Positions 17,768 to 26,903 of a stretch of 64,000 nt of DNA are shown one piece after another; position 1 is the first letter of the stretch; each line of letters begins with the position of its first letter. The notes beneath the pieces are model-generated. The model had not been told where the DNA came from, searched no databases, and worked only from the letters and a program-made list of their open reading frames with translations. This DNA is from Streptomyces sp. NRRL F-5126. GTDB taxonomy: Bacteria; Actinomycetota; Actinomycetes; Streptomycetales; Streptomycetaceae. The stretch covers positions 186,001 through 250,000 of the forward strand of contig NZ_JOFZ01000011.1 in NCBI RefSeq assembly GCF_000721265.1. The letters are read 5' to 3'. A program made the position numbers and the translations under genes.

Positions 17768-17902
17768 GCGGTCCAACCTATCCGCCGCCCGCCATGCCCC
17801 GTGCGGCCCGTCCCGCCCGGCCTGCACGTTTGGACGGGCGCACCGCTTTCGCCGTGCGCCCGTACCCTGTACGACGCTTGGGAGCCCTTCTTGGTTCCCG
17901 CT

Positions 17903-18640
17903 TTACCTTGCGAGCGGGGCGGCGAGCACCTCGTTCTGAATGCGTGCCAGGTCGGCGCAGCCCGCGGTGGCGAGGTCGAGCAGGGAGTTGAGTTCCTTGC
18001 GGTCGAAGGGCTCGGCCTCGGCGGTGCCCTGGATCTCGACGAAGCGGCCGTCGCCGGTGCAGACGACGTTCATGTCGGTCTCGGCGCGCACGTCCTCCTC
18101 GTAGCAGAGGTCGAGGAGGGGCGCGCCGTCGACGATGCCGACGCTGATGGCGGCGACGGTGCCGGTGAGGGGCTTGCGGCCGGCCTTGACGATCTTCTTG
18201 CCCTGGGCCCATGCGACGGCGTCGGCGAGGGCGACGTAGGCGCCGGTGATGGCGGCGGTGCGGGTACCGCCGTCGGCCTGGAGGACGTCGCAGTCGAGGA
18301 CGACGGTGTTCTCGCCGAGTGCCTTGTAGTCGATGACGGCACGCAGCGAGCGGCCGACGAGGCGGCTGATCTCATGGGTGCGGCCGCCGATCTTGCCGCG
18401 TACGGATTCGCGGTCGCCGCGGGTGTTGGTGGAGCGCGGCAGCATCGAGTACTCGGCGGTGACCCAGCCTTCGCCGCTGCCCTTGCGCCAGCGCGGCACG
18501 CCTTCGGTGACGCTCGCGGTGCAGAGGACCTTGGTGTCGCCGAAGGCGACGAGGACGGAGCCCTCCGCGTGCTTGCTCCATCCGCGTTCGATGGTGACGG
18601 GGCGGTGCTGTTCGTGGGTTCGGCCGTCGATACGAGACAT
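17903..18640 (-). CDS. rph: Ribonuclease PH
   Basis: A 245-residue phosphorolytic 3'-5' exoribonuclease that trims tRNA 3' ends, acting as a hexamer. The N-terminus [21 protein letters not shown] and blocks [67 protein letters not shown] and [13 protein letters not shown] match the family. The phosphate-binding Arg region is present. The ATG at 18640 gives the standard length. rdgB follows after 135 bases, probably within one transcript. Confidence 0.95.
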   Translation of the reverse strand: MSRIDGRTHEQHRPVTIERGWSKHAEGSVLVAFGDTKVLCTASVTEGVPRWRKGSGEGWVTAEYSMLPRSTNTRGDRESVRGKIGGRTHEISRLVGRSLRAVIDYKALGENTVVLDCDVLQADGGTRTAAITGAYVALADAVAWAQGKKIVKAGRKPLTGTVAAISVGIVDGAPLLDLCYEEDVRAETDMNVVCTGDGRFVEIQGTAEAEPFDRKELNSLLDLATAGCADLARIQNEVLAAPLAR

Positions 18641-18738
18641 GGCGCCGAGCCTATCGGGCGCGTGGGGGCGTTTCGTCCGGGTGCGAGGGGGCCGGGGGCC
18701 GCCGCTCCCCGGGCGCCCGGGGAGCGGCGTGGCCGCTG

Positions 18739-18975
18739 TCAGTCCATCATGTCCTCGATGTCGGAGGCGATGGGGTCGGCGTCGGTGCCGATGACGACCT
18801 GGATGGCGGTGCCCATCTTGACGACTCCGTGGGCGCCCGCGGCCTTGAGCGCGGCCTCGTTGACGAGGGAGGCGTCTTTGACCTCGGTACGCAGGCGGGT
18901 GATGCACCCCTCGACCTCCTCGATGTTCTCGAGCCCGCCGAGTCCGGCGACGATCTTCTCAGCCTTGCTGGCCAT
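18739..18975 (-). CDS. nagF: PTS glucose/GlcNAc-family EIIB component
   Basis: A 78-residue free-standing EIIB domain of the sugar phosphotransferase system. The phospho-accepting Cys is in [11 protein letters not shown], near residue 24, the hallmark of the glucose superfamily. It passes phosphate from EIIA (crr, not in this window) to the incoming sugar bound by EIIC. It diverges from the adjacent EIIC gene nagE1. In S. coelicolor the equivalent set imports N-acetylglucosamine under DasR control; the symbol rests on that recalled synteny. No clear dre site was seen on its own side. Confidence 0.88.
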   Translation of the reverse strand: MASKAEKIVAGLGGLENIEEVEGCITRLRTEVKDASLVNEAALKAAGAHGVVKMGTAIQVVIGTDADPIASDIEDMMD

Positions 18976-19175
18976 TGGCTTCTCCCTGAGTCACTGAGGT
19001 GCCGGCGTACCGGCGGCGTACCGGCGGCGCGTGCACGCGCCCGCATGCCTTCGTACTGACGTATCACCATTTTGGATATTCCCGCACGGTAACGCACGGT
19101 TGGCCCATCTCTCCGGGCGCGTCACCGCCTGGTGCCGAAGGATGTCGATCATCGGCGGATCGCGAGCGTTCCACA

Positions 19176-19191
19176 ACTGGTCTACACCATT
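19176..19191. promoter_or_regulatory. DasR operator-like (dre) site upstream of nagE1
   Basis: ACTGGTCTACACCATT matches the 16-base dre consensus, A(C/G)TGGTCTAGACCA(C/G)T, at 14 of 16 positions as I recall it. It sits 18 bases before the nagE1 start, overlapping where a promoter or early transcript would be. This fits repression by the GntR-type regulator DasR, relieved by glucosamine-6-phosphate. Confidence 0.8.
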
Positions 19192-19209
19192 ATTGCCGGG
19201 AGGGATTCC

Positions 19210-20556
19210 ATGAGTGTCGACGGGGCGGCACTGGCGCCGTCGTCCACCCCCAGGACGCCGCCGCGCGCGCCCTGGTGGAACACCCTGTTCCAGGGCATGC
19301 AGAAGATGGGCAGGAGCCTGCAGCTCCCGATCGCCGTGCTGCCGGCCGCCGGCATCCTGAACCGGCTCGGCCAGCCGGACGTCTTCGGCGCCGACGGCCT
19401 CGGCTGGGACAGCGTCGCCAGGGTCTTCGCGGCCGGGGGCGGCGCGCTGCTCGACTCGTCGCTCGGCCTGCCACTGCTGTTCTGCGTCGGTGTCGCGATC
19501 GGCATGGCGCGCAAGGCGGACGGTTCGACGGCGCTGGCCGCGGTCACCGGCTTCCTCGCGTACTACGCCGTGCTGCACGCGTTCCCCGCCGGCTGCCCCG
19601 GTGGCGCGGCGTACTCGGGAGCCGGCATCTGGTCGGGTGTCTGCGTGGACCCGCGCGGCACGGCGGTGACGCAGGCGGCATACCAGAACCCGGGCGTCTT
19701 CGGCGGGATCGTGATGGGCCTGCTGACGGCGTGGCTGTGGCGCCGCTTCCACCGGGTGAAGCTGGTGGACTGGCTCGGATTCTTCAACGGCCGCCGCCTC
19801 GTGCCGATCATCATGGCGTTCGTCGGTCTCACGGTCGGCTCGCTCGCCGTGGGGGCGTGGCAGCCGATCGGCGACGGGCTGACGGCGTTCTCCAAGTGGC
19901 TGGTGGACGCGGGCTCGTGGGGCTCGGGGATCTTCGGCGTGGCCAACCGAGGACTGCTGGTGTTCGGGCTGCACCAGTTCCTGAACACGTTCGTCTGGTT
20001 CCAGTTCGGCAGCTACACGGAGCCGAACGGGACGGTGGTGCACGGTGACGTGAACCGGTTCCTCGCGGGCGATCCGACGGCGGGCCAGTTCACCACGGGC
20101 TTCTTCCCGATCATGATGTTCGCGCTGCCCGCGGCGGCGCTGGCGATCTACCACTGCGCCAGGCCGCACCGCAGGAAGGCGGTGGGCGGCCTGATGCTGT
20201 CGGTGGCGCTGACGTCGTTCGTGACGGGCGTCACCGAGCCGATCGAGTACTCGTTCCTGTTCGTCGCGCCGCTGCTGTACGCGGTCCACGCGGCGCTGAC
20301 CGGTGTGTCGATGTTCGTGAGCTGGCGGCTGGGCGCGAAGGACGGCTTCAGCTTCTCGGCGGGGCTGATCGACTACGTCATCAACTGGGGCCTGGCGACG
20401 AAGCCTTGGCTGCTGATCCCGATCGGGCTGGCTTTCGGGGTGGTCTACTACACGCTCTTCCGTGTGCTCATCACGAAGCTGAACCTGCCGACTCCCGGGC
20501 GCGAGCCCGACGATCCCGAGGATCCAGAGAGTTCCGAGGGTTCCGAGAAGGCGTGA
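19210..20556 (+). CDS. nagE1: PTS GlcNAc-specific EIIC permease, copy 1
   Basis: A 448-residue membrane permease of the glucose-superfamily PTS. ATG 19210 follows GGGAGGG. N-terminal blocks LFQGMQKMGRSLQLPIAVLPAAGILNRLG and later TGVTEPIEYSFLFVAP, the sugar-binding GITE-like loop, identify the family. About ten membrane segments are expected. It lacks a fused EIIB domain, which instead is supplied by the divergent nagF. Compared with nagE2 it has a longer insert near residue 130 (CPGGAAYSGAGIWSGVCVDP). A dre-like operator precedes it. Confidence 0.9.
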   Translation: MSVDGAALAPSSTPRTPPRAPWWNTLFQGMQKMGRSLQLPIAVLPAAGILNRLGQPDVFGADGLGWDSVARVFAAGGGALLDSSLGLPLLFCVGVAIGMARKADGSTALAAVTGFLAYYAVLHAFPAGCPGGAAYSGAGIWSGVCVDPRGTAVTQAAYQNPGVFGGIVMGLLTAWLWRRFHRVKLVDWLGFFNGRRLVPIIMAFVGLTVGSLAVGAWQPIGDGLTAFSKWLVDAGSWGSGIFGVANRGLLVFGLHQFLNTFVWFQFGSYTEPNGTVVHGDVNRFLAGDPTAGQFTTGFFPIMMFALPAAALAIYHCARPHRRKAVGGLMLSVALTSFVTGVTEPIEYSFLFVAPLLYAVHAALTGVSMFVSWRLGAKDGFSFSAGLIDYVINWGLATKPWLLIPIGLAFGVVYYTLFRVLITKLNLPTPGREPDDPEDPESSEGSEKA

Positions 20557-20737
20557 GCCGGGCCACATTTCGGCGGCGCGTCCGGTGCTACGGCGGGGTC
20601 CGCGCGGGCTCCCCTCCGCGTGTGGCGAACGCCTCACGACCCCGCTGACCTGCGGCGGCTTCGTCCGGTTACGCTTCAGCAGAGATCTTTATGCAGTCCA
20701 TATGCGAGGGTTCCACGACGGAGCCACCCCGTGTTAC

Positions 20738-20772
20738 AACAGGTCTAAACCACTGAATGGTTTAGACCTGTT
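20738..20772. promoter_or_regulatory. Paired dre-like sites forming a 15-bp palindrome upstream of nagE2
   Basis: AACAGGTCTAAACCA and its exact reverse complement TGGTTTAGACCTGTT flank a 5-base spacer. Each arm contains one dre-like 16-mer (20739-20754 and 20756-20771). T residues after the right arm (TGTTTTTC) mean the transcript could also form a terminator-like hairpin. It lies 50 bases before the nagE2 start and 180 bases after nagE1. Confidence 0.8.
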
Positions 20773-20822
20773 TTTCATGGGGCGGGTGTGTGCGCCGCGT
20801 TCCCTGTGCATGGAGGAAGTTG

Positions 20823-22124
20823 ATGAGTACGGCCACCGCCCCGGCGGCCCCCGCGAAGAAGCGGGGCTCCGGACTGTTCCAGGGGCTCCAGAAGGTGGGC
20901 CGCAGCCTCCAGCTGCCGATCGCCGTGCTGCCCGCCGCCGGCATCCTGAACCGCCTCGGCCAGCCGGACGTCTTCGGCGCCGACGGCCTCGGCTGGGACA
21001 ACGTCGCCAAGGTCTTCGCGGGCGCGGGCGGCATGCTGCTCGACGCGTCGCTCGGCCTGCCGCTGCTGTTCTGCATCGGCGTCGCCATCGGCTTCGCCAA
21101 GAAGTCGGACGGCTCGACCGCCCTCGCCGCGATAGTCGGCTTCTTCACGTACTACGCCGTGATCCACCAGTTCCCGATCAAGGACGGGATGGGCGGGGCC
21201 ACTTACATATCCAACGGCCTGCTGTCCGGCGAGTGGCAGAAGGGCTCCGTCGTCACCAACGCGTCCTTCCAGAACCCGGGCGTGCTCGGCGGCATCGTGC
21301 TCGGCCTGCTGACCGCGGTGATCTGGCAGCGGTTCCACCGCACCAAGCTGGTCGAGTGGCTCGGCTTCTTCAACGGCCGGCGCCTGGTACCGATCATGAT
21401 GGCGTTCGTCGGCACGGCGCTCGGCGTCGTCGCCGTGGTGGGCTGGCAGCCCATCGGTGACGCGATCACCAGCTTCGGCGACTGGATCACCGGACTCGGC
21501 GCCGTGGGCTCCGGCATCTTCGGCCTCGTCAACCGCGGCCTGATCCCGATCGGCATGCACCAGTTCGTCAACACGGTTGCCTGGTTCCAGCTCGGCGACT
21601 TCACCAACCACGCGGGCGTCGTCTCGCACGGCGACATCAACCGCTTCCTCGCGGGCGACCCGAGCGCCGGCCTGTTCACCTCCGGCTTCTTCCCGATCAT
21701 GATGTTCGGCCTGCCGGCGGCCGCGCTCGCGATGGCGCACACCGCGCGCCCCGAGCGCCGCAAGGCCGTGCTCGGCATGATGCTGTCGCTCGCCGCGACG
21801 TCGTTCGTGACCGGCGTCACCGAGCCGATCGAGTTCTCGTTCATGTTCATCGCGCCGCTGCTGTACGGGCTGCACGCGGTGCTGACGGCCATTTCGATGT
21901 TCGTGACCTGGTCGCTGGGCGTGCACGACGGCTTCACGTTCTCCGCGGGCGTCATCGACTACGCGCTGAACTGGAATCTCGCGACCAAACCCTGGCTGAT
22001 CATCCCGATCGGGCTGGTGTTCGGCGTCGTGTACTACGTGGTGTTCCGCTTCGTGATCGTGAAGTTCGACCTCAAGACCCCGGGTCGCGAGCCGGACGAC
22101 GAGGTCGAGGACCTCACCAAGTAG
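20823..22124 (+). CDS. nagE2: PTS GlcNAc-specific EIIC permease, copy 2
   Basis: A 433-residue permease, very similar to nagE1 across its whole length, evidently a tandem duplicate. Start ATG 20823 is preceded by GGAGGAAGT. LFQGLQKVGRSLQLPIAVLPAAGILNRLG and TGVTEPIEFSFMFIAP mark it as EIIC. As recalled, the second copy is the principal N-acetylglucosamine transporter in S. coelicolor. The double dre operator upstream suggests tighter DasR control than for copy 1. A near-perfect palindrome ends the transcript. Confidence 0.92.
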   Translation: MSTATAPAAPAKKRGSGLFQGLQKVGRSLQLPIAVLPAAGILNRLGQPDVFGADGLGWDNVAKVFAGAGGMLLDASLGLPLLFCIGVAIGFAKKSDGSTALAAIVGFFTYYAVIHQFPIKDGMGGATYISNGLLSGEWQKGSVVTNASFQNPGVLGGIVLGLLTAVIWQRFHRTKLVEWLGFFNGRRLVPIMMAFVGTALGVVAVVGWQPIGDAITSFGDWITGLGAVGSGIFGLVNRGLIPIGMHQFVNTVAWFQLGDFTNHAGVVSHGDINRFLAGDPSAGLFTSGFFPIMMFGLPAAALAMAHTARPERRKAVLGMMLSLAATSFVTGVTEPIEFSFMFIAPLLYGLHAVLTAISMFVTWSLGVHDGFTFSAGVIDYALNWNLATKPWLIIPIGLVFGVVYYVVFRFVIVKFDLKTPGREPDDEVEDLTK

Positions 22125-22143
22125 CGGCAGCCGAGCCGCCGGT

Positions 22144-22185
22144 CGCACTGGGGGGCTACGCGCCGGCGCGTAGCCCCCCAGTGCG
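22144..22185. terminator. 42-base perfect palindrome between convergent genes
   Basis: CGCACTGGGGGGCTACGCGCC is followed directly by its full reverse complement, giving a 21-bp stem (hairpin loop formed at the tip). It lies 19 bases after nagE2 and abuts the stop of the opposing MBL gene, a typical bidirectional terminator. Confidence 0.85.
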
Positions 22186-22938
22186 CTAGATCTCGTAGAC
22201 CGCGCCGGGCACCGCGAGCTCCGACGGACCGTCGTAGGCCTCGCGCGCGTCCGCGAGGTTGCGCCGCGCGTCCGTCCACGGCGGTACGTGCGTCAGCACC
22301 AGGCGCCTCGCACCGGCGCGCGCGGCGTGTTCGCCGGCTTCCCTGCCGTTGAGGTGGAGGCCCTCGATGTCCTCCTTGCCGTAGGTGAAGGCCGCTTCGC
22401 ACAGGAACAGGTCGCTGTCGCGCGCCAGCTCGACCAGCGCCTCGTCGGCTCCCGTGTCCGCGGAGTACGCGAGGGACGTGCCGCCGTGCTCGACGCGGAC
22501 GCCGAACGTGTCGACGGGGTGGGCCATCCGCTCGGTGCGCAGCGTCAGCGGGCCGATGTCGAACACGCCCGGCTTCAGGGTGCGGAAGTCGAAGACCTCG
22601 CTCATCGACTTCTCGCTCGGGGTGTCGTCGTAGGCGGTGGTCAGCCGCTGCTCCGTGCCCTCGGGGCCGTAGACGGGGATGGCGTCGCAGCGCCCGCCCT
22701 CGTACCGGTAGTAGCGGGCGACGAAGTACGCGCACATGTCGATGCAGTGATCGGCGTGCAGGTGGCTCAGGAAGATCGCGTCGAGGTCGTAGAGACCGAT
22801 GTGGCGCTGCAGCTCTCCGAGGGCTCCGTTGCCCATGTCGAGGAGCAGCCGGAAGCCGTCGGCCTCTACGAGGTAGCTGGAGCAGGCCGATCCCGCGGCG
22901 GGGAAGGAGCCCGAGCAGCCGACGACGGTGAGCTTCAT
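22186..22938 (-). CDS. MBL-fold metal-dependent hydrolase
   Basis: A 250-residue protein of the metallo-beta-lactamase fold. The start at 22938 gives MKLTVVGCSGSFPA, a typical tRNase Z/Atu-like N-terminus. The metal motif HLHADHC lies near residue 64; further ligands fall in AYSADTG (Asp) and THVPPW (His). This pattern resembles RNase Z-like and cyclic-phosphodiesterase-like members, but it lacks the RNase Z exosite arm in what I can see. Substrate unknown. It is co-directional with no neighbour and diverges from the PemK-like gene. Confidence 0.85.
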   Translation of the reverse strand: MKLTVVGCSGSFPAAGSACSSYLVEADGFRLLLDMGNGALGELQRHIGLYDLDAIFLSHLHADHCIDMCAYFVARYYRYEGGRCDAIPVYGPEGTEQRLTTAYDDTPSEKSMSEVFDFRTLKPGVFDIGPLTLRTERMAHPVDTFGVRVEHGGTSLAYSADTGADEALVELARDSDLFLCEAAFTYGKEDIEGLHLNGREAGEHAARAGARRLVLTHVPPWTDARRNLADAREAYDGPSELAVPGAVYEI

Positions 22939-23171
22939 GGAGCGTGAACCTCCGTGGCGTTCAGTGGTGGGCGACGGGGGTCGATCTGTCACGGAGCGTA
23001 CGCGTAGGGTGACGTCCCGTGCGGGTCGCGCTGTTCAACAGGGGTCGTGCGGGGGCCTTTCGATCTGTCGAGCGTAAGGCGCGAAGAGAGCGGTCGCTTC
23101 CCCACAGCGGCGCGTTGTGGGGGAAGTCACCGGCAAGACCACTCTTCCCGGTGTCCGGGTACCGTCGGGCC

Positions 23172-23636
23172 ATGACGTCGTGGTGGTGGGTGGCCCTGAT
23201 CGCCGTGGTGGCCGTCGCGTTCGTCGCCTCGGTGGTGGACGGGCGGGTACGGGCGGCCGAGAGCCGCAGGCAGCGGCGCGAGCGCATGCGGTCGCGGCCG
23301 CCGGGCCGCAGCGAGGTCCGGCGCGCGGGCAGGCCGCGGCCCGGGGAGATCTGGTGGGCCGACGTGCCCTACGAGGACGGTCCCGGCTCGAAGGACCGGC
23401 CGTGCCTGGTGCTGGCGGTGCGCGGGTCGAGCGTGAAGGTCGCCAAGATCACCACGAAGCACCACGCCGAGAGGCCGGGCGTGATCCCGCTGCCGGCGGG
23501 CACGGTCGGCGACAGCCGGGGGCGGCCGAGCTTCCTGGAGACGGACGAGGTGCGCGAGGTGCGTGCGAGCGCGTTCCGCAGGCGCGCCGGGGCGGCGGAC
23601 CCCGCCCTGTGGGACCGGGTGCGCCGCCTCGTGTGA
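23172..23636 (+). CDS. Membrane-anchored PemK/MazF-like protein
   Basis: A 154-residue protein. Residues 1-25 (MTSWWWVALIAVVAVAFVASVV) form a membrane anchor, followed by an Arg-rich linker. The C-terminal ~100 residues show the PemK/MazF fold signature: RPGEIWWADVPYEDGPGSKDRPCLVL and a later VAKITTKH. Soluble MazF proteins are sequence-specific mRNA interferases; an anchored, antitoxin-less version is a well-spread actinobacterial variant of unknown role. No antitoxin gene is adjacent. The start was chosen at ATG 23172 because the longer frame is out of family character. Confidence 0.75.
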   Translation: MTSWWWVALIAVVAVAFVASVVDGRVRAAESRRQRRERMRSRPPGRSEVRRAGRPRPGEIWWADVPYEDGPGSKDRPCLVLAVRGSSVKVAKITTKHHAERPGVIPLPAGTVGDSRGRPSFLETDEVREVRASAFRRRAGAADPALWDRVRRLV

Positions 23637-23659
23637 CGGGTGTCAGGGCTGCCGGCGCC

Positions 23660-25075
<1,416 letters not shown>

Positions 25076-25192
25076 TCAGCCGGCCGCGCCGGCGGGACAG
25101 ATGGCGCTCGCCAGGCGGCACAGGTCGACGTGCAGCCGCGCCACGAGCAGCGGCGTGCTCGGCGTCTTGTCACTCACGTCAGGGGGAACCAT
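25076..25192 (-). CDS. Putative cysteine-operon leader peptide
   Basis: A 38-residue small frame with ATG 25192 after a purine-rich stretch. Its C-terminal part, ARLHVDLCRLASAICP, has the HVDL-R--S--C signature of short leader peptides found before sulfur and cysteine genes in Streptomyces, as I recall the family. Two Cys codons near the end could serve as a cysteine sensor through ribosome stalling. It lies between mec and cysO, all on one strand, with ~160 bases of possible attenuator to cysO. A GTG at 25177 is an alternative start. Confidence 0.7.
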   Translation of the reverse strand: MVPPDVSDKTPSTPLLVARLHVDLCRLASAICPAGAAG

Positions 25193-25292
25193 GCGGTCAT
25201 CGTATCGATTCCCGGCCCCGGTTCCCGCGTGTGATCCCGCATCGCGGACAGTGAGCGTTCGCGATGCGGACATGGCGTCCACTCGCGCCATC

Positions 25293-25706
25293 TCAGACGA
25301 CCTCGACGTCCTCCTCGGTGACCTCGCCGTCCACGATGCGGTACGAGCGGAACTGGAAGGCTCCCGCGTCGTCGGCGTCCGCCGTGGAGACGAGGACGTA
25401 GTGGGCGCCCGGCTCGTTGGCGTAGGAGATGTCCGTGCGCGACGGGTACGCCTCGGTCGCGGTGTGCGAGTGGTAGACGATCACCGGCTCCTCGTCGCGG
25501 TCGTCCATCTCGCGATACAGCTTCAGCAGGTCACCGGAGTCGAACTCGTAGAACGTGGGCGAGCGTGCGGCGTTCAGCATGGGGATGAACCGCTCGGGCC
25601 TGCCGCTGCCGGCCGGGCCCGCGACCACGCCGCACGCCTCGTCGGGGTGGTCGCGCCGCGCGTGCTCGACGATACGGTCGTGCAGATCCTGGGTGATGGT
25701 CAGCAT
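25293..25706 (-). CDS. mec: JAMM/M67 metallopeptidase Mec (CysO-cysteine peptidase)
   Basis: A 137-residue zinc peptidase. The JAMM signature is complete: Glu in DEACGVV near residue 23, then HSHTATEAYPSRTD with two His, Ser and Asp. In mycobacteria Mec releases cysteine from the CysO adduct. Position just upstream of the leader peptide, cysO and cysM supports the same job here. It may also trim the C-terminal extension of CysO. It follows the clpS-DUF2017 pair after a short gap, possibly one long transcript. Confidence 0.92.
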   Translation of the reverse strand: MLTITQDLHDRIVEHARRDHPDEACGVVAGPAGSGRPERFIPMLNAARSPTFYEFDSGDLLKLYREMDDRDEEPVIVYHSHTATEAYPSRTDISYANEPGAHYVLVSTADADDAGAFQFRSYRIVDGEVTEEDVEVV

Positions 25707-25740
25707 GGGGGAAATATAAGCGGGCCCCCTGGGCAGCCCA

Positions 25741-26373
25741 TCAGGGCATCAGCGTCTCGACGAGCGTCTCCTGCAGCGCGCCGAGCCACAGGTACGCCAT
25801 GACCATCGGCTTGCGCGGGTCGGAGTCGGGCAGCCGGTAGAGCTCGCCGCCCTCGTCCTCGTCGGTCACCTCCAGGCGGGTGCCGATGGTGAGCCTGAGG
25901 TCGTTCAGCGTGCCGAGCCACTGCTGCGACTCGTCGGGCGTCAGCTTCAGCATGCCGCCGCCCGAACCGTCGTCGGACACGCCGTCCAGGGTCCTGATCA
26001 CGGCGAGCGCGTCGGTGCGCTTGCGTCCGCGCAGGTCGTTCTCCGTGAAGCGGCGGAACTCGGCGGAGTAGTCGCGCAGTTCGTCGGCCTCCTTGCCCGT
26101 CTTCCCGGACGTGCCGGACTCCCCGGGCTTCCCGTCCTCCTCCGGGGCCCCGTACGCGTCGGGGAACAGGCGCCGCAGCGCGGGGTCGGACGGCGGCTCG
26201 CTCGGGCCCTCGGTGAACAGCGAGGCGAGCGGGTCGTCGCTCTGCGCCGGGTCCTCGCCGGGGCCGATCAGCTCGGCGAGCTGCAGCGTCAGGGAGCGGA
26301 GGATCGAGATCTCGACCTCGTCCAGCTCGACGGCCGCCCCGCCGCCGGGCACCGGGTCGAAGTGGCCGGCCAT
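25741..26373 (-). CDS. DUF2017 domain-containing protein
   Basis: A 210-residue acidic protein. ATG 26373 overlaps the clpS stop (TGATG), giving translational coupling. The family pattern is visible in VELDEVEISILRSLTLQLAELI at the N-terminus and in WLGTLNDLRLTIGTRLEVTDED near the C-terminus, with a variable Gly/Lys/Asp linker between. DUF2017 genes are regularly paired with clpS in actinobacteria, so a role in the ClpS adaptor pathway is a fair inference. No catalytic motif is seen. Confidence 0.85.
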   Translation of the reverse strand: MAGHFDPVPGGGAAVELDEVEISILRSLTLQLAELIGPGEDPAQSDDPLASLFTEGPSEPPSDPALRRLFPDAYGAPEEDGKPGESGTSGKTGKEADELRDYSAEFRRFTENDLRGRKRTDALAVIRTLDGVSDDGSGGGMLKLTPDESQQWLGTLNDLRLTIGTRLEVTDEDEGGELYRLPDSDPRKPMVMAYLWLGALQETLVETLMP

Positions 26374-26678
26374 CAGTCGCGGTCCTGGGAGAGGGTCGCC
26401 CACAGGCCGTACCCGTGCATCGCCTGCACGTCGCGCTCCATCTCCTCGCGGGTGCCGCTGGAGACGACGGCGCGGCCCTTGTGGTGGACGTCGAGCATCA
26501 GCTTGTTCGAGACCTCTTTCGAGTAGCCGAAGTACGTTTGGAAGACGTACGTGACGTAGCTCATCAGGTTGACCGGGTCATTGTGGACGATGGTCACCCA
26601 GGGCACGTCCGGTTCGGGAACGGCAGCGGTCTCCTCTGCCGACTCTGGTCGTGTGATCTCGGTCGGAGCAACACTCAC
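26373..26678 (-). CDS. clpS: ATP-dependent Clp protease adaptor ClpS
   Basis: About 101 residues with a GTG start at 26678 ([12 protein letters not shown]). Motifs are [20 protein letters not shown], with the Asn-Asp pair that grips N-degrons, then [12 protein letters not shown] and the C-terminal [11 protein letters not shown]. ClpS delivers N-end-rule substrates to the ClpA/ClpC-ClpP machine. The first ~28 residues are flexible, as in other ClpS proteins. The exact start is uncertain because no strong ribosome-binding site is close. It diverges from pncB. Confidence 0.92.
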   Translation of the reverse strand: MSVAPTEITRPESAEETAAVPEPDVPWVTIVHNDPVNLMSYVTYVFQTYFGYSKEVSNKLMLDVHHKGRAVVSSGTREEMERDVQAMHGYGLWATLSQDRD

Positions 26679-26866
26679 GGTTCGGGACGACCTTCTCTTC
26701 CATGCCGGATGCCCTGCGGTCACGGTGTGCCGCGATTCACAGCCTCGGGTACCCATGCTGCCACCCGGGGGGCCTCGCCGCACAAACGGCCCGGTGACCC
26801 GCCGAAGCCGATTGCCCCGCGGCCGATGGTGACCGGCTGCGACCGGCCGTGACCGGCCCCTAGAAA

Positions 26867-26881
26867 TCGTCACTCTGACGA
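26867..26881. promoter_or_regulatory. Inverted repeat over the pncB promoter
   Basis: TCGTCA-CTC-TGACGA is a perfect 6-bp inverted repeat 22 bases upstream of the pncB start. A -10-like TAGCAT sits at 26892-26897, so the repeat covers the -35 region and is a candidate operator for NAD-responsive control. The regulator is unknown. Confidence 0.5.
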
Positions 26882-26903
26882 GTAATGGGGGTAGCATCGT
26901 CAT

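Noticed and set aside
18976..19175. A dre operator for nagF on its own side
   Set aside because: Only a poor match (AATGGTGATACGTCAG-like) was found, below what I would accept as a site.
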